Part shown: in pieces, positions 22,775 through 37,406 of the stretch
Numbering within the stretch: position 1 is the first letter of the stretch
Layout: the number at the start of each line of letters is the position of its first letter
Assembly: GCA_012932865.1 (NCBI GenBank)
Contig: SAXG01000002.1
Span: 930,001 to 994,000 of the forward strand
Direction of reading: 5' to 3'
Source of the DNA: Amylostereum areolatum
Taxonomy: Eukaryota; Basidiomycota; Agaricomycetes; Russulales; Stereaceae
DNA: 64,000 bases
Notes under the pieces: generated by a model
Seen by the model: the letters and a program-made list of their open reading frames with translations, nothing else
What the model was told of the DNA's origin: nothing
The model's database searches: none
Position numbers and translations under genes: made by a program

Positions 22775-24188
22775 ATGCCCTCCGCTGCCGCGCGTTGTGT
22801 CTTTGCCTGCTTCAAACGTGTCGAGCGATGGGGCGACAGGATCACAGGCGCTGCAGGTCCCGTCTTCATCACACTGGCTGTGGCTCTTTTCAGTGGTGCA
22901 GCCCTCTGTTTCTGTGAGTGCGTTGTATTCTGCGCGTCGTTCGAGCTGACCGCTGTCATATTAGTGGACGTCATCCTTCCCTCATTGCCCTGGCCTGTGC
23001 TGACCGCACCTCCCTGTTTGCTCATTATCCTGAACCTCTTCGCACACTACTACTTACGCCTGCACCATCTCTCCCGGGTTTGTCGATCATCCACCAGAAG
23101 TCGGTGGAGGGAGGCTGTGGGCGAAGAAAACTCGTCCGCAAGCGCATGCTCGAGGCGTGTCTTGGTCGGAAGAGTTGAATGTTACACCAGCAGCGGTTAC
23201 GAGGTGCAACAAGTGCGGGCAGGCGAAACCTGAGGTGAGCTACGTGAACTCTTTTGGGGGTCGTAGGTGGCTGACATGCCATTGATGAGAGGGCACACCA
23301 TTGTCGCATCTGCAACCGCTGTGTTCTCAAATTTGACCATCATTGTCCAGTACGCTCTCTCCTATGTCCCTTCTTTACTGGCGTTTGATCGATCCTTTTT
23401 AGTGTATGCGGAACGTTTGTGACTATCCTCTACACGAAGAACTCACGAAGTTCAGGGATTAACCAATGCGTGGGCATCAACAACGAGAGACATTTCGTTC
23501 TATTCATGTCAGTCGCGTGCATCTATCCGGAGACCTCATCTGACTTTTGCACCTTCAGGGTCTATCTTGTCTTGGGCACTTTCGCTTTCATAGTGACCGG
23601 TTGGCCATATGTGTTCGACGCTATGGGCTTCAATTACACTCAGGTATGATACGTTCGTATATCTTGTGACGCCTTTGAAGGCTCATCGATTTCACCAGGA
23701 TACTTGGACATACTTCGTTCCTCCAGTGATCTATGCCATGACCACCGTCCTGTGTTTGGTCATGTGCCTCGCCGTCAGCGTCATGCTCGGCTGGCACTTG
23801 TGGAGCATCGCCATTAGGCGAGACCTCCGTAGAAAGCCACGACCACGATGTCTACCGCTAGTGTCGCTCGCGGGCGGGGGGAGTCGTTCATAAACTCGTA
23901 TGACTTGGGGTACGTACTGTTCGATTCCTACTGCTTTGGATCTAACACATCCCATAGAAAGCGCAAAAACCTGGCGTTGTTTTTCAACATTCGGGGAAGG
24001 CAGATAGTGAGTAAACGGTCTTTTTTTGTCGCGTCGGGTTTCTTACTTCCACCAGCCCTTGGTATACCCTCATCCTTCCTCTCCGAATACCACCCTATAC
24101 CGATGGACGGGCGTGGGCGCGTCGACCCGGCCTCGAGCGTCATCCAGGTGTCCGAGCGGGAGAAGAGCTGACAGATGACGAGGAGTGA
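22775..24188 (+). CDS. DHHC-type protein S-palmitoyltransferase, with several one-base frame breaks
   Basis: This is a membrane enzyme that attaches palmitate to cysteines. The order is: N-terminal helix [18 protein letters not shown], second helix [12 protein letters not shown], the cysteine-rich domain [46 protein letters not shown], helices [15 protein letters not shown] and [15 protein letters not shown], the GETSVES block, NSYDLG, and [10 protein letters not shown] near the end (stop 24186-24188). The catalytic Cys of DHHC is present. Reading the conserved protein requires dropping one base at about 23057, 23816-23818, 23859 and 23992, and uses a one-nucleotide exon at 23403. No substitutions damage conserved residues, so sequence error is more likely than decay, but a young pseudogene is not excluded. 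Confidence 0.85.
23350..23455 (+). other. Two adjacent introns flanking a proposed 1-nt exon (T at 23403)
   Basis: The first intron runs 23350-23402 (GTACGC to TTTTTAG, 53 nt) and the second 23404-23455 (GTATGC to GTTCAG, 52 nt). Both have the typical size for this genome. Joining CCA, T and GG gives CCA TGG, that is Pro-Trp, and continues into ATT AAC CAA TGC (INQC). This yields DHHCPWINQCVG, the invariant motif of the family. Removing the whole 106 nt as one intron would lose one base and break the frame. Confidence 0.6.
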
Positions 24189-26286
<2,098 letters not shown>

Positions 26287-27088
26287 GTATAGTTACGTTG
26301 GTCCCAAAAGTCTTATACACGCTCCCACACCACAGTCACACGTCATACACGCAGTAGAGTTGCATCCTTGCCAAAATATTCCTGGAATATTGTAGGTTTC
26401 CAAGCTCTCACGGATTCAGAGGGCGGGAAAGAACTCAAGATGTCAACGAGGTGATTATAGTAATTCGTCCCACGGACAGCAGAGATATCTAGCGGGCAGA
26501 AGAAAAAGGCAAAAACAACACACGGCTGTGGAAGATGCGGATAAGGAGATGTGAGAGATAAGTGCGAGAATCATCCTCATAGGGCATGGCCATGCGCGGT
26601 GACGAAACCGATACTGACGGAAGACCCAAGTCGAAGAACGCTATCTGAAGTGGAATAAATATAAATAAAGCAAATCAACGAGGGACACGGAACATACGCC
26701 ACTGTAACGATATCGCCCATCCATTCATTGGGAATGATTGAACTTCTCACTCGACTGGCGATCACAAACACGAGAAATGATATAAAGCACTGAACCAGTC
26801 ATCAGGCTCAAAGTTTTAGTATTAAATTGAGTGAGCGCGTTAGATATTGTCGAGATATTGATGATGGTCAGAGGAAAAGACACGGATTTGTGCAGTGCCA
26901 GAGACGTGTTCAACTTGGAGAGTTGAATGCAATCAAGGAAAACGGCAGCCGGCCGGTCCGCAAAGGCATTGGCCTTGGAATCTAACACGACCAAATAACC
27001 CAACGCCGACGCGTCATTGATCAGATTTCACATTGCGCACCTCTCCTCAGCGACATTACATTAGGCCCATCCGCCTTCCTCAGCACCA
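26287..27088. other. Intergenic, no gene recognised
   Basis: About 800 bp of AT-richer sequence. A 92-codon minus-strand frame (26725-27003) has plausible composition but no conserved motif, splice context or start support, so I do not call it. It includes the THI4 3' end and the promoter of the Nas2/PSMD9 gene. Confidence 0.4.
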
Positions 27089-27872
27089 ATGGGATACACC
27101 CTACCCTCAGAAAATAGTCCTGCAGAGCGTGCTCGTGCGCTCATGGCTCGCAAAGATGCAGTAGAAGCGGAAATCGACGCGCAGGCTTCCATCCTTAAAG
27201 CGAACGGCGCGACGATGCAAACCCAGCTTGTCGATGCACAGGGCTTTCCTCGCGCTGACATAGATGTCTGGGCAGTGCGCACCGCGCGCTGTACGCATCA
27301 TCGAGCTTCGGAACGACCTTAGTGGGCTCACGGACGAGATCGGCAAGGCGCTCGAAGGCGTATACGAGCGGACGCCAGATACTGAGAAGGATGCGAGTCA
27401 AAATGAAACAAGAGAGGAGCTCATGCCATTTGCGAAGGTGAATGGAGTGGCTCCAGGTAGCCCAGCTGCTGATGCGGTGAGTGGTGCTCGTGTTCTTCTT
27501 GATCGTCCTTTCTTGATCGTTTTCTTGTGTGTGTATAGGAGATGTTGCGCGACGACCTAATCATCAAATTTGGACATCTTGACCACAAGTCATTCGCACA
27601 ATCATCACTACAACCATTGGTGGAGCTCGTGAACAAGAGCGAAGATGTCAGTCTCGTCTTTACAATCAGATTCCTGTTTCTGAGCTGCGTTTTACAGAAA
27701 GCGATCATAGTCATCGTACGACGCGAGCCGCAAGGTATGGTTGCGTTGCGATTGACACCCAGACAAGGCTGGGGCGGTCGAGGGATGCTCGGGTACGCTC
27801 CGTCCATCTATATGCTTAACGTGCGAATGACCGTTTTCTAGGTGCCACATAGTACCGCATGCGTCCACATAG
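27089..27872 (+). CDS. NAS2: 26S proteasome assembly chaperone Nas2/PSMD9 (p27)
   Basis: Nas2/PSMD9 binds the C-terminus of an ATPase subunit (Rpt5) through a PDZ domain during assembly of the proteasome base. The N-terminal helical part has the family sequence ARALMARKDAVEAEIDAQ, LVDAQGFPRADIDVWAVR, then RIIELRNDL. The PDZ part follows (PFAKVNGVAPGSPA, LRDDLIIKFGHLD, KAIIVIVRREPQG, LTPRQGWGGRGMLGCHIVPH). Three introns were placed, and the last exon adds only GCHIVPHAST, ending at 27872. Between AVRTAR and VRIIEL the frame breaks: a single extra T at 27290 separates CGC from GTA CGC. Removing it gives the expected family sequence. Confidence 0.9.
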
Positions 27873-28011
27873 CCTTCACGATATGTATAGCGTCACATTC
27901 TGTAGGCCTTATCCCTGTCGCGCGCGTTACTGTATCCGATAATGTGTAGGTTAACATGTAGTATCCGAGGAGCAGTCGCAAAGGAATGTATTAATATATG
28001 CGTCTCTGAGG

Positions 28012-30306
28012 TCAGAGCTTGCTCTTTGACCGCGGCCCGTACACCAATGCCAAATCATCCTGAGATCTCTGACCTGGCGCGTCTGCCAACGCCCTGTGGA
28101 GATCCCTCTGTGCCTCCTGTAGCCCGCCTTCAGCAACCCACCTGCGGAAAGCCTCGACATCCGTGCGGTTTCCTGTCTCGTGATTTGCATACGACCAAGA
28201 AGCATGTTCGAGGAGGTACAGGCTTGAAGTAACCTGCGACACAAGCATGAAGGCAGGTCGAGATGCTAGGCTTGGGAAGTGCTTCTTGTATGCAGAGGGA
28301 ATCTCCTCCAGCGCCGTGCTAAGGACTGACAACGACGCTTCCGTCTCCTTCCTAAGCGCAGGTGGTACATTGACCACTACTTGTCTAGCCCACTTTGAAA
28401 ATAAGGTAAGATACAATCTCTTTTAGTACGAGAAGAGCAGCGAACCTACATTCATGAAGGAATCAAGAACACCAGGGACTTGGATGGACCGAAGAAGGTC
28501 CAACGCCAATACTGTGATAGTACCCTCCCAGATCTTTTCGACCAGTGCATCCCGGATTAGCCTTGCCCACACGGTGTCAGTATGGTGCTGTTTCGCGGGT
28601 GCCAGCCACTTACCTCCCTAGTAGATTCTCCTCCATGTATCCCTGCCCTCCCAGTGCAGCCATGCATTCCTCCATCGCCGCAACTGCCTTATCAGCGGCA
28701 AAGCCCTTCACTACCGGTGTTAATACCCTGAATCTCAATGTTTCCTCGTCGCTGGCCGTCTTGCACTCCGTCTTTCCTAGTAAATGTACAGCGCCAAAGA
28801 CCAGATGGCTCAAGGCTCGATATGTTAGGGATACCTTCGCTAGTTCCGCGACGTGTACAGGCGTGTCGACGAGGAGTTGGGTGCCACCTGCGATTCTGCG
28901 CTCAGTGGCGAAGGAAGAGGCAATAGCGAGCGCCTTGCGCAGGGATCCAATCGAGGCTATAGCGGAGTGTATGCGCGTGATGTTGAGTACAGGCACGATG
29001 CATTTGATGCCTTGCTCGAGGGTGCCGACGAGATAACCTTCGGTACCATTGAGCTCAAGCTCGGCGGTGGGGACGATGTGTGTGCCAATCTTGTTCTTCA
29101 GGCGGTGAATAAATATATTGTTGCTCGTCGGAGAGGGAAGGGGATCACTGGGAGAACGTAGGAGGGGCAATCGAAGGGGCACAAGGAAAAGTGAGAGTCC
29201 TCGAGAACCTTGAGCATGGGTGCCAGTCCGGGCGAGGGCGAGTGATACGGAGCTGTCTGTAGCACTGGAGAACCATTTGAAACCGTCGAGCTTGTATGGT
29301 TTGCCGAGAGGATGGGTGGCAGTCACCGACAGAGTGGCCACTGTCTCAGTTTGAGAAACATCGGAGCCTCCAGGACGCTGGGAAGCACGATTAGCGTACA
29401 GAAACCTAGCAGGCGTTGATACAGACCTCCGTCATCCACTGCCCAGACGTGAATGCCATGGCAGGGTCGCGACTGTGCACAAGTGTTCAATTCGTGAACT
29501 TGGTCTCACAGTCCTGCTATAACGCTGACCTAATCAACCGAGGGTAGACGTCCTTTTTCATGGCCGGGGTCCCGTTTAGTTCAAGAGCTTCATCGCCGTG
29601 AGTAACAAAGTGAATCGAAACGGAGAATATCTTACCTCTGGCGCATCCGTCGGTCATACTCAAAGGACAGAAAATCTATTGCGGCCGTGATGTTCAGGAG
29701 CTCTCCGTGTGTAAGTAAGAGAGAGAGCCAACATACAACATGTCCATCTCCCGTAAGCATCAAGATCTTGGCGAACGCATGGATTCTGCTATACTCCCCG
29801 TGCGCCCGTTCGTAGGACAATGCGACAATTCCCTCTTGTTGAGACACGGCCCGCATAGCACGCCAGCCTTCAGATGTATGCAAGGTCATCGATACGCTGG
29901 CCCCATTGATTGTACTGCTTGACGGTGGGAGGATACATCTCATCGCTCAGAGCGCGGATGTCTGTAGAGTTGACGCGTCAATATGGTCTGCTTGCGGCCG
30001 CACTGTTAGAAAATGAATTCACTTGTAACAATCTTCTTTTCAAACCTCTTGAGGTCTGGTTCGACCTCAGAATAAACACTATAGTATCAAGGGAAGATCA
30101 GCGAGCACGCCCAGGGGGATTAGAGCGAACGAACACAGGGGGAAGAAGTCGCTTCAGAAGGCCAGGAAGTACAGGGTCTGCACCGTAAGGCCGATTGTCA
30201 GAGAACGGTGTCTGCACATACTCAAAGTCAGAACAAGAACAACACGTGGAATTAGTGGTAGTGTGAACTATATACAAACCTGTTGAAAGCCTTCCTCGAT
30301 ACGCAT
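28012..30306 (-). CDS. AidB-like acyl-CoA dehydrogenase
   Basis: This flavoprotein family includes the Escherichia coli alkylation-response protein AidB and its fungal relatives; the physiological substrate is unknown. The start is set at 30306 (MRIEEGFQQ), joined through an intron to TPFSDNRPYGADPVLPGLLK. Then come GWRAMRAVSQQEGIVALSYE, KLDGFKWFSSATDSSVSLAL, RLKNKIGTHIVPTAELELNG, LNITRIHSAIASIGSLRKAL and AALGGQGYMEENLLGR, in the order of the acyl-CoA dehydrogenase fold. The C-terminal helical extension runs to 28012 (ending RSKSKL). Several introns separate the blocks. The start lies about 240 bp from the divergent thioesterase gene. Confidence 0.85.
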
Positions 30307-30539
30307 GGTAGGTAGAGACGTCTGTGGTGGTGAGTGTGGCGTAAAGAAGGAAGTTGACCACAGGCTGCATCGTCGTGATACATTTTATATCAGCGGATAG
30401 ACCGAGTGTAGCGTCGTTTCACGCTTTCACGAGGACTCTGCCCCGAGTGTCGGGGCCCGGGGAACATCGGTCCGATTACCCCAGACTGCCCGAGATACGG
30501 GCCCCGTTTGCCAACCTCTCACAACCTCTGCTTTCGACC

Positions 30540-31490
30540 ATGTCTGCATGCCTTAGATTTACGCGTAGAGTGTGTGCACACAAGAGTCTAGAATATCGAC
30601 AGCTATTCACACATGTGCTCAGGTCTGGAAATCTTTCCTAGAAAACAAGGGTGCGTAGCTCACACCTTGCTCTCAACGGATTTTATGTTTATTGAACTTG
30701 GTGTCACAGGGCACGATGCTCAGTGTTTCCCCAATGCGAGCCCATAACCATATATATCACTTTGTAACCTTCTGACAACTTCAATCCTTCAGCTGAACGT
30801 GATATCCGCACGACCAGGTCGCGTTGAAGCGTCACTGAAGATCGAACCCTACAATGGTGCGCACCGTCCCCGTCGTGCTAGTGTTCAGCTACCAATTGAC
30901 CTATCAAGTAAAGTGAACCGCGTCGGCGTGCGTGTGCCATTGTTATCCCTTTTCTCGCCCGTCTTTTCAGCCCAGTGCTTCGTAGACTGTCCACGGCGGC
31001 CTCATCTTGTCTCTCACTGACACCATGGGCTCCCTCGCCGTGGGTTCGAAGGGTCACTACATGACAGGCGTATCCACCGATATCTCCGCATCCTTCGTGC
31101 GTCCTGCCGGAAAGCCAGGTGACACGCTGAATATGGTTGCCAACCTCACGGCTATGGGTAAGGCTTACACCTGGGAGTTGTTCGCTCATTGATATGACGG
31201 CTTGGATGCAGGCAAATCGTTGGCGTACACGCGCGTTGACTTCACAAATCCGGCAGGCGATCTCGTCGCATACGGAAGTAAGTCACTTCACTCCATCGAG
31301 TCTCTTGTATTGCTCAAATCACGCACGCATGGTCATAGCACATACCAAATACGTCGGCAAGTCAAGCGGCCATCCTGTAAGTCTCGGTTGTCCCTAATTA
31401 TCGGCCGTTAGACTGATGTGAGTACGCCAGGATAATATCAAACTGTCAGAAGACGGAGAGATGGTCATTGAGGGCAAGCATGTCGACTGA
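30540..31490 (+). CDS. Hotdog-fold thioesterase (ACOT13/PaaI-like), 5' exons uncertain
   Basis: The core exons read VWKSFLENKGHDAQCF, LNVISARPGRVEASLKIEPYN, LPIDLSSKVNRVG, then TVHGGLILSLTDTMGSLAV (intron ending TAG just before ACT at about 31000), GVSTDISASFVRPAGKPGDT, SLAYTRVDFTNPAGDLVAYG, HTKYVGKSSGHP and DNIKLSEDGE, ending at 31490. The HGG and D-x-x-G-S-L motifs and the HTKY end are typical of hotdog thioesterases that hydrolyse acyl-CoAs. The first exons do not join cleanly: the ATG at 30540 is in a different frame from VWKSFLENKG, so either an intron was missed or a base is wrong there. The coordinates for the 5' end are provisional. Confidence 0.75.
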
Positions 31491-31678
31491 ACGTAATCTC
31501 TTAACCCAAATATACAAACTGTAGCGGCCGAGGGTGCGGTAATCATATAGTTGCGGCGGATGACACTTACGAGACGACGCAATTGCAAAGGCGAAGTAAG
31601 AAGCTAACTAAGTGACAGAAGAAGCGGACGAGGGAACTAGTACAAGGATGGATTATCATCCTATGTACTCAACACATA

Positions 31679-34059
31679 CTAGAACATAGGGCAGAATACT
31701 GGAATGCGCGATGACACCGGTCGGTCTACGGCCGATACACTGCCCCCAGGCGTCACGGGGGCATCCTTGTATCCGTCTGAGTAGATTGCTGAAAACTTCG
31801 GGCGGGGAATAGACGACATCCCATTCTCCGAGCGTACCCGCCAGAATCGCCGTTCAACTGGCTTAGGTGGCGTTATTGCAAGCGCCTCGATGTCTTCCAG
31901 TAGGTTGACCTCCGGCTCCGGCGCCTTGTATGCACGGAGTGACTCTCTGATCAGTACCCCCGCCAAGAGCCGACGGCGGTTCATCGTAGGAGGAAACGGT
32001 TGGAGCGTGGGTGACACAGGCGGAGTGTCCAAAGATTTAGACCCTTTGGCCACAAAGTCCTTTGGAAATAAGGTCTGGTGCAAGGGCGAGGTTGGAGTAA
32101 GGGGAGGAGAAGGAAGAGTGGAGAACGGCGCTTCCGGGATCTTCAGCTTGAGCCGTTTGACGGTCCCTAATCTGCACTGTTCCCGCGCAGACTCGAGCTG
32201 CTTGATGCGCTCGTCCTTCTCCTGGCTCGCTTCCTCCGCCTCCCTGAGCTTTGCATCGTAGCCCGACAATGCAGCTGCCAGCGCGCCCTGGTGGGCCTCG
32301 TTCAAGCATTGCAGCTCAAAACGCTTTTCGTCCATCTGACCCGCGAGTTCGGTTTGGCACGCTAATAGGGCGTTCTTGTGTCCTGCGACCTCCATTGTGA
32401 GCGCTGCGATGATAGCAGCAGAAGGAGCCTCCTCGAGTTGGTCCAGGAAGCGTTCGCGCTCGATGATAGTGGAGCTGCGCTGGCCGCGCATCAGAGCAAG
32501 CTCGTCCTTGTGGCATTCAGCAAACGCTAGATTGAAATGGAATCACTATCAGCCCAGCGGCCCAAAAGTCGACTTAACAATGATAACACGAACACTGACC
32601 TTCAAAGTCCTGCTGGGGATTCAACTTGTCCTTGCCGACGACGTCCGGCAGGCCGTTGAGTTGCACTTTCGTTGTCAGATTGTCACGCTCCTGGGAAAGG
32701 GTATTACGGTCCGCTTGGAGGCAATCGTGAGCGGATGTCAGCTCTCCATGTTCTGCAACGTTGACCTGAAGCGCATCGTGGTCCCTCTTGAGGTTTTCGT
32801 GGGCGATCGAAATGTGTTGGCGTTCCCTCCGAGAGCTCAGTGACGGCAGTCTGCAGGCGTATTCGATCTTCTGAAAGCTCTTCAATAGTGGCCTGTGACT
32901 CCTCCCATTCCTTCCTGAGGCTAGAGATAGTAGTGGCGAGCGCTTCTTTCTCGGCTGCAAGCCCGGAGTTTGTGATCTGGAGATTATTCAATGACGACCG
33001 AAGGTAGACCTGGTCCTTTGCAAGTCTGTCAATGTTGGTCTTCAGTCTGTCGTTCTCCGTTGTAAGGTCGACAATGGTGTTCTGTTGTTTGTCCTTCTGG
33101 TTTGCAAGGGTCCCTCGCTCCTTCATGAGGTACATCAGGGCCAATTGCAAGTTAGTTTGTTCCATTCCAAGCTCCTGGACAGATGCCTCCAGTCCGTCCC
33201 TCTCCGTCCTGAGTTCAGCAAGGGTGATTTCTAGCGTCTGCCTCTTCTGCTGCAATTCAAATATTGTCGTCGTCATAACCTTGCTTGCGTCCTTAAGGGA
33301 TACAAACTACAAGTGTCATGTCAGACAGAAGCTCCATCTACAACGCTCTCAACACACCTTGTCCGAAAGTGTGGTCTTCTCATCCATAACGACACACAAT
33401 GAGGCATGCGCCATCTTGCGCGCCATCTTGGCACGAAGATACTTGTCCCGGAAGCTGCTGCATTGAGCGGTGCGTTCGATATCGCGGGCGATGAGTTCTG
33501 GGTATGATGCGACATCGAGTATCTTGAAGACAACCACGTTCTCGCCCTTGAGATAGTTACACTTGCGTTCAAACTGGTCTAAGCGCTCCTGGAGAGTGAT
33601 ATTCAACGCTTTAAGAGCTGTGGCTTCTCCAGCAGCGCGGGTAGTGTGTTTTCGAGAGAGAGCGAGGGCGTCTTCGAGGCGAGACACAAAGGAGGCCGCC
33701 ACGCGGAGCTGGGTGTGCAGATGCTTGATGGCCATATCCTGGGCCGCGAGACGATTCTCGAGCCATCTCTTCGTCTCCTGGATTTCACTGCAGGCTTGTC
33801 CCAGTTGATGTAGTCGGAGACTGGCGAAGTTGTCGGTAATGAATCGAGAACGAGCACTCGAAAGAGCCTGGTCGAAGGCTTCGGTCACCTGGTGTTGGAG
33901 AGCAACAATGCGGTATACAAGGGCCAGGGTGACGAGGAGAGTGACAGCGGAGGAGATAGAATACGAGGCAAAGAGGTAATTCCACTGGTTGAAATCCGCC
34001 TTCGTCCCGAGGAGCATAAGAAAAGAGATGGAGGTCGTCAAGACGAAAGTAGTGATCAT
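31679..34059 (-). CDS. Membrane-anchored coiled-coil protein with one frame break
   Basis: From an ATG at 34059 (MITTFVLTTSISFLMLLG) two hydrophobic segments come first, the second being SISSAVTLLVTLALVYRIVAL. About 600 residues of heptad-rich sequence follow, and then a P/S/T-rich tail with PVSPTLQPFPPTMNRRRLL, ending at 31679. The frame continues open upstream of 34059 with no ATG, so a further 5' exon is possible. The coiled-coil region matches the gene at the left edge. At 32825-32827 (CCC on the plus strand) one extra base breaks the frame. Without it TELSE runs into ERQHISIAHENL, which aligns with KLTEERHQVATAHEYLN of the left-edge copy. A tether at an internal membrane is inference. 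Confidence 0.7.
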
Positions 34060-34068
34060 GAGAGTCAC

Positions 34069-35135
34069 TTTGGGAGGCAGGGAAGCGGGCGGGTACGTTG
34101 GAGGTGGTGGATGGACAAGAGGAACAGCACGAAGGAGGGCCGTTATGTTTTTGAAGAGAGATTATGTCAGTTGTATTCCAGTACTGGTTGCATTCCGGCC
34201 CCAAGGAAGTTTCTCGCCGCTCCAGAAATCAAGCTTGTCTTGATGTGATCTATCATGAGAAGGCGGTCAAGTAAAGGGTACCCTGTGGAAGCGGTCGGTG
34301 CTGACAGCGAGCCGCGACGATAAACTTGGGGTGTGTCTATCATGAACAGCGTAAAAGGAAGCCCATCAATTACTCCCGTGAAGGTTGTGGCTGGTGACTC
34401 TTGCTGGAGAGGCTTGACATGAAACCCTTGTTATCACGACACAATCTTGTAGGAATCAGGGAGACCTGGCTGGGGACGTGAAGGATTTCCTGAGGGCTTG
34501 GTCTACACGGGCTGCACTTGCAGAAAGCGGGGATAAAAGTGTGTGATGCAGCCTGACAGCAACTGTGGTGGAAAAGAACAAGAGCAAGAGTCCAGATTTG
34601 ATTGTGTTGTTGCAGCATCGAGAGTAAACGGAGTGGCGATAAGAGGTCAGACAAGGAGAAGATATGGAGAGCACGCAACGACAATGAGTGGGGGCAACAA
34701 GCAAAGTCAAGCATGATTCTGAAATCTGAATGAAGCCGGCGACATCAGGCACGTGCGCGCGTCTGCCGAAACGAGCGAACGCGCCTACATCCACCCACAG
34801 TCTGCTACGCCTCAGGCTACCACTACTCCTCCCTTTGTTCTTCCCCCGCGATGGACGGGACAGAGGCCCACCTACTATCTCCCAATCCACCCTCACCCAC
34901 TCTCTCAAGACGTAAAAGAACAGCATCACAACCCTCTCTTTCCCCAAATATCTCTTATGCACGCCTTCGTCCTCCCTCCGCCGCAAGCAGCGGGTCCGTA
35001 TTTTCCTCACTTTTCATGTCGACCACCACAGCCTCATAAAATACACTTCAGCTTCAACTCTCATGAATCCCTCCCAGTCCTGAAATTATAGCCCCCATCC
35101 CGCGCCGACACACCGCCATACTAGAATCCCTCGAT
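34069..35135. other. Divergent intergenic region
   Basis: About 1.1 kb between the minus-strand coiled-coil gene and plus-strand ALG6. Frames on both strands (for example 34456-35010 minus) look random. C/T-rich stretches near 34780-35100 may be part of the ALG6 leader. Nothing else was seen. Confidence 0.4.
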
Positions 35136-37406
35136 ATGCAGGCCTCACGTTGGCGGATTACTCCTTCGCCTACATCATCCCGTGCACGTTCTCCTTCATC
35201 TCCTTCACATCCACCATTTCCAGGGCACAAGTTTCATCAAAGTTTTAGCACCATTCTCGAACAAGATGGCCCTCAGGAGGATGGCCGAGACGGTGCAGGC
35301 ACGGGGATGGGCAAACGATGGATACGCTGGATGCATCGGGGAGGGCACAAGAACTGGGTTGTTCCCTGCGCTCTCACAGCCGCTGCACTGGTGCGGTGGG
35401 GTGTTGGACTGGGATCGTATTCTGGTAAGTCTAGCGACATCGTACTTACCCCAAACGGCTCACTAACCTGGTGCACCTAGGCCAAGCAACACCACCTATG
35501 TTCGGAGACTATGAAGCACAACGACACTGGATGGAACTCACTATTCATCTTCCCATGCGCGAGTGGTACAGATACGATTTGCAGTACTGGGGCTTGGACT
35601 ATCCTCCACTGACCGCGTATGTGTCGTGGTTGTGCGGATTCATGTACGGCTTCATCCTACTACCTGAAGGCAGGTTCCTGACGTTCAGATAGCGGTTCGA
35701 TCATCGATCCTACATGGTTCGCCTTGGATCAGTCGCGCGGGATCGAAACACAAGGCAGCAAGTTGTTCATGCGGTCTACCGTGTTGGTACTCGACTTTCT
35801 GATCTATATCCCTGCCTTGTGGATGTTCGTGCGCATATGGCATGCAGGCCGTTCTAAGAGGACCCAGGTATGTTCCTTGCCCGCATACAGCGACGAGGAA
35901 GTTGCCTGATCACCTGAAGCAAGAACCTAGCTCTCCTCACACTCCTTTTTCATCCGGCCTTGCTCCTAATCGACTTTGGCCACTTTCAATATAATTCGGT
36001 CATGCTTGGTATGTCGGGTTTAGGATGGAGTCTGAGGCATAACTCACTCCATTGGCAGGGTTCACTCTTTTGGCTATCAATTTCTTCGTGACGGGTCGTG
36101 ATACGCTCGGTGCGGTCATGTTCGTCCTAAGCCTTGGCTTTAAACAAATGGCTCTATACTATGCCCCAGCCATTGGTTCCTACCTCATCGGAAAGTGTCT
36201 GTATTTAGGGCCGACAGATGGGTGCGTTGCACGACCGTTTACACTTTACGACGCCTGTATCTTAACCGATTTCTCCAGCACTCGACTCTTCATCCGTCTG
36301 GCCTTAATCACTTCTGCCTCCTTTCTCATCCTCTTCCTTCCATTCCTACCCCCCTTCGCGCCCATCTCCACCATCCTCGATCCGATCACTCGCATCTTTC
36401 CTTTCAACCGTGGTATCTTCGAAGACAAGGTCGCTAACTTCTGGTGTGCATCCAACGTCGTCATCAAATGGAAACTCTGGGCATCCCGTACGGTGCTTGT
36501 GCGGTTCTCCACCTTGTTCACGGCCATAGGCTTCGGCGGTGCGGCCATCGCCCCCGTGAAGGCATGGCTGAGGCTGCGAAACGTAACGGAAGCGAAGGAC
36601 GTCACAGCCTCAGAGGTTCCTCCCGTAATGCGGCCTGTACTTCTGCAGGCCCTGTTGAACAGCTCCATGGCGTTTTTCCTCTACTCATTTCAGGTGCATG
36701 AGAAGACCATTTTGCTGCCGTTGCTGCCGTTGACTCTACTCCTGTCCGGCGCAACGCCTGACTCCACAACTTTCACTTTGGGTGTCCTTTGTAGCAACGT
36801 TGCCGTATTTAGGTAGGCGGATCTCCCCTGTATCGTCGATGATGTACTGAACCTTACTGGTCGCAGTATGTGGCCCTTACTCAGGCGCGATGGGCTCGCG
36901 GTGCAATATATTGCGCTCACACTCCTTTGGAATCGCTTGATCGGATACAATCCATTTCGCCATGCCTATGCCCTGGTAGGTTCTATCACTGGGGCTTTAC
37001 AAATTTGGACGCTCATAGTCTTGAACAGCCGGTCTACGTCGCATGCATACTGCTCCATGTTGCGGAGCTCGTGCAGCCACCTCCCGCAAGATACCCGGAC
37101 ATCTACCCCGTTCTAAACGTGCTGATCAGCACGCCGATATTTGGCTTGACCTGGCTTTGGAGTATCAAGTCGATCATGGAGGCGCGTTGGGCTGTCGGGG
37201 GACTTGGTTTGGCGACAGGGAAGGCCCCGCAAGCGGTCAGAGCTGCGGAAAGTTTGGAGCAGATACCAGCAACAGAACACGGGGATTCGACAGCTTTCCG
37301 ACTGAGAGGCATTGGGAGAGAACATGGCTTGCGGGCGCAAAGCCTCGGTTTCGCGTCAGGAAAGCGACGACGGCCGGTGTCGCGAGCGACGAGCTTGATG
37401 GAGTGA
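35136..37406 (+). CDS. ALG6: Dolichyl-P-Glc:Man9GlcNAc2-PP-dolichol alpha-1,3-glucosyltransferase
   Basis: ALG6 adds the first glucose to the lipid-linked oligosaccharide in the ER lumen. After a basic N-terminus the family signature is clear: [112 protein letters not shown]. About a dozen hydrophobic segments agree with a polytopic ER enzyme. ALG6 is preferred over ALG8 because of the EAQRHWME and [15 protein letters not shown] blocks. Near 37021-37027 the frame changes between IWTLIVL and [13 protein letters not shown]; one base seems missing there. The protein then ends at 37406. Confidence 0.92.

Noticed and set aside
26725..27003. 92-codon minus-strand frame
   Set aside because: Composition is protein-like but there is no conserved motif, no partner exon and no clear start context.
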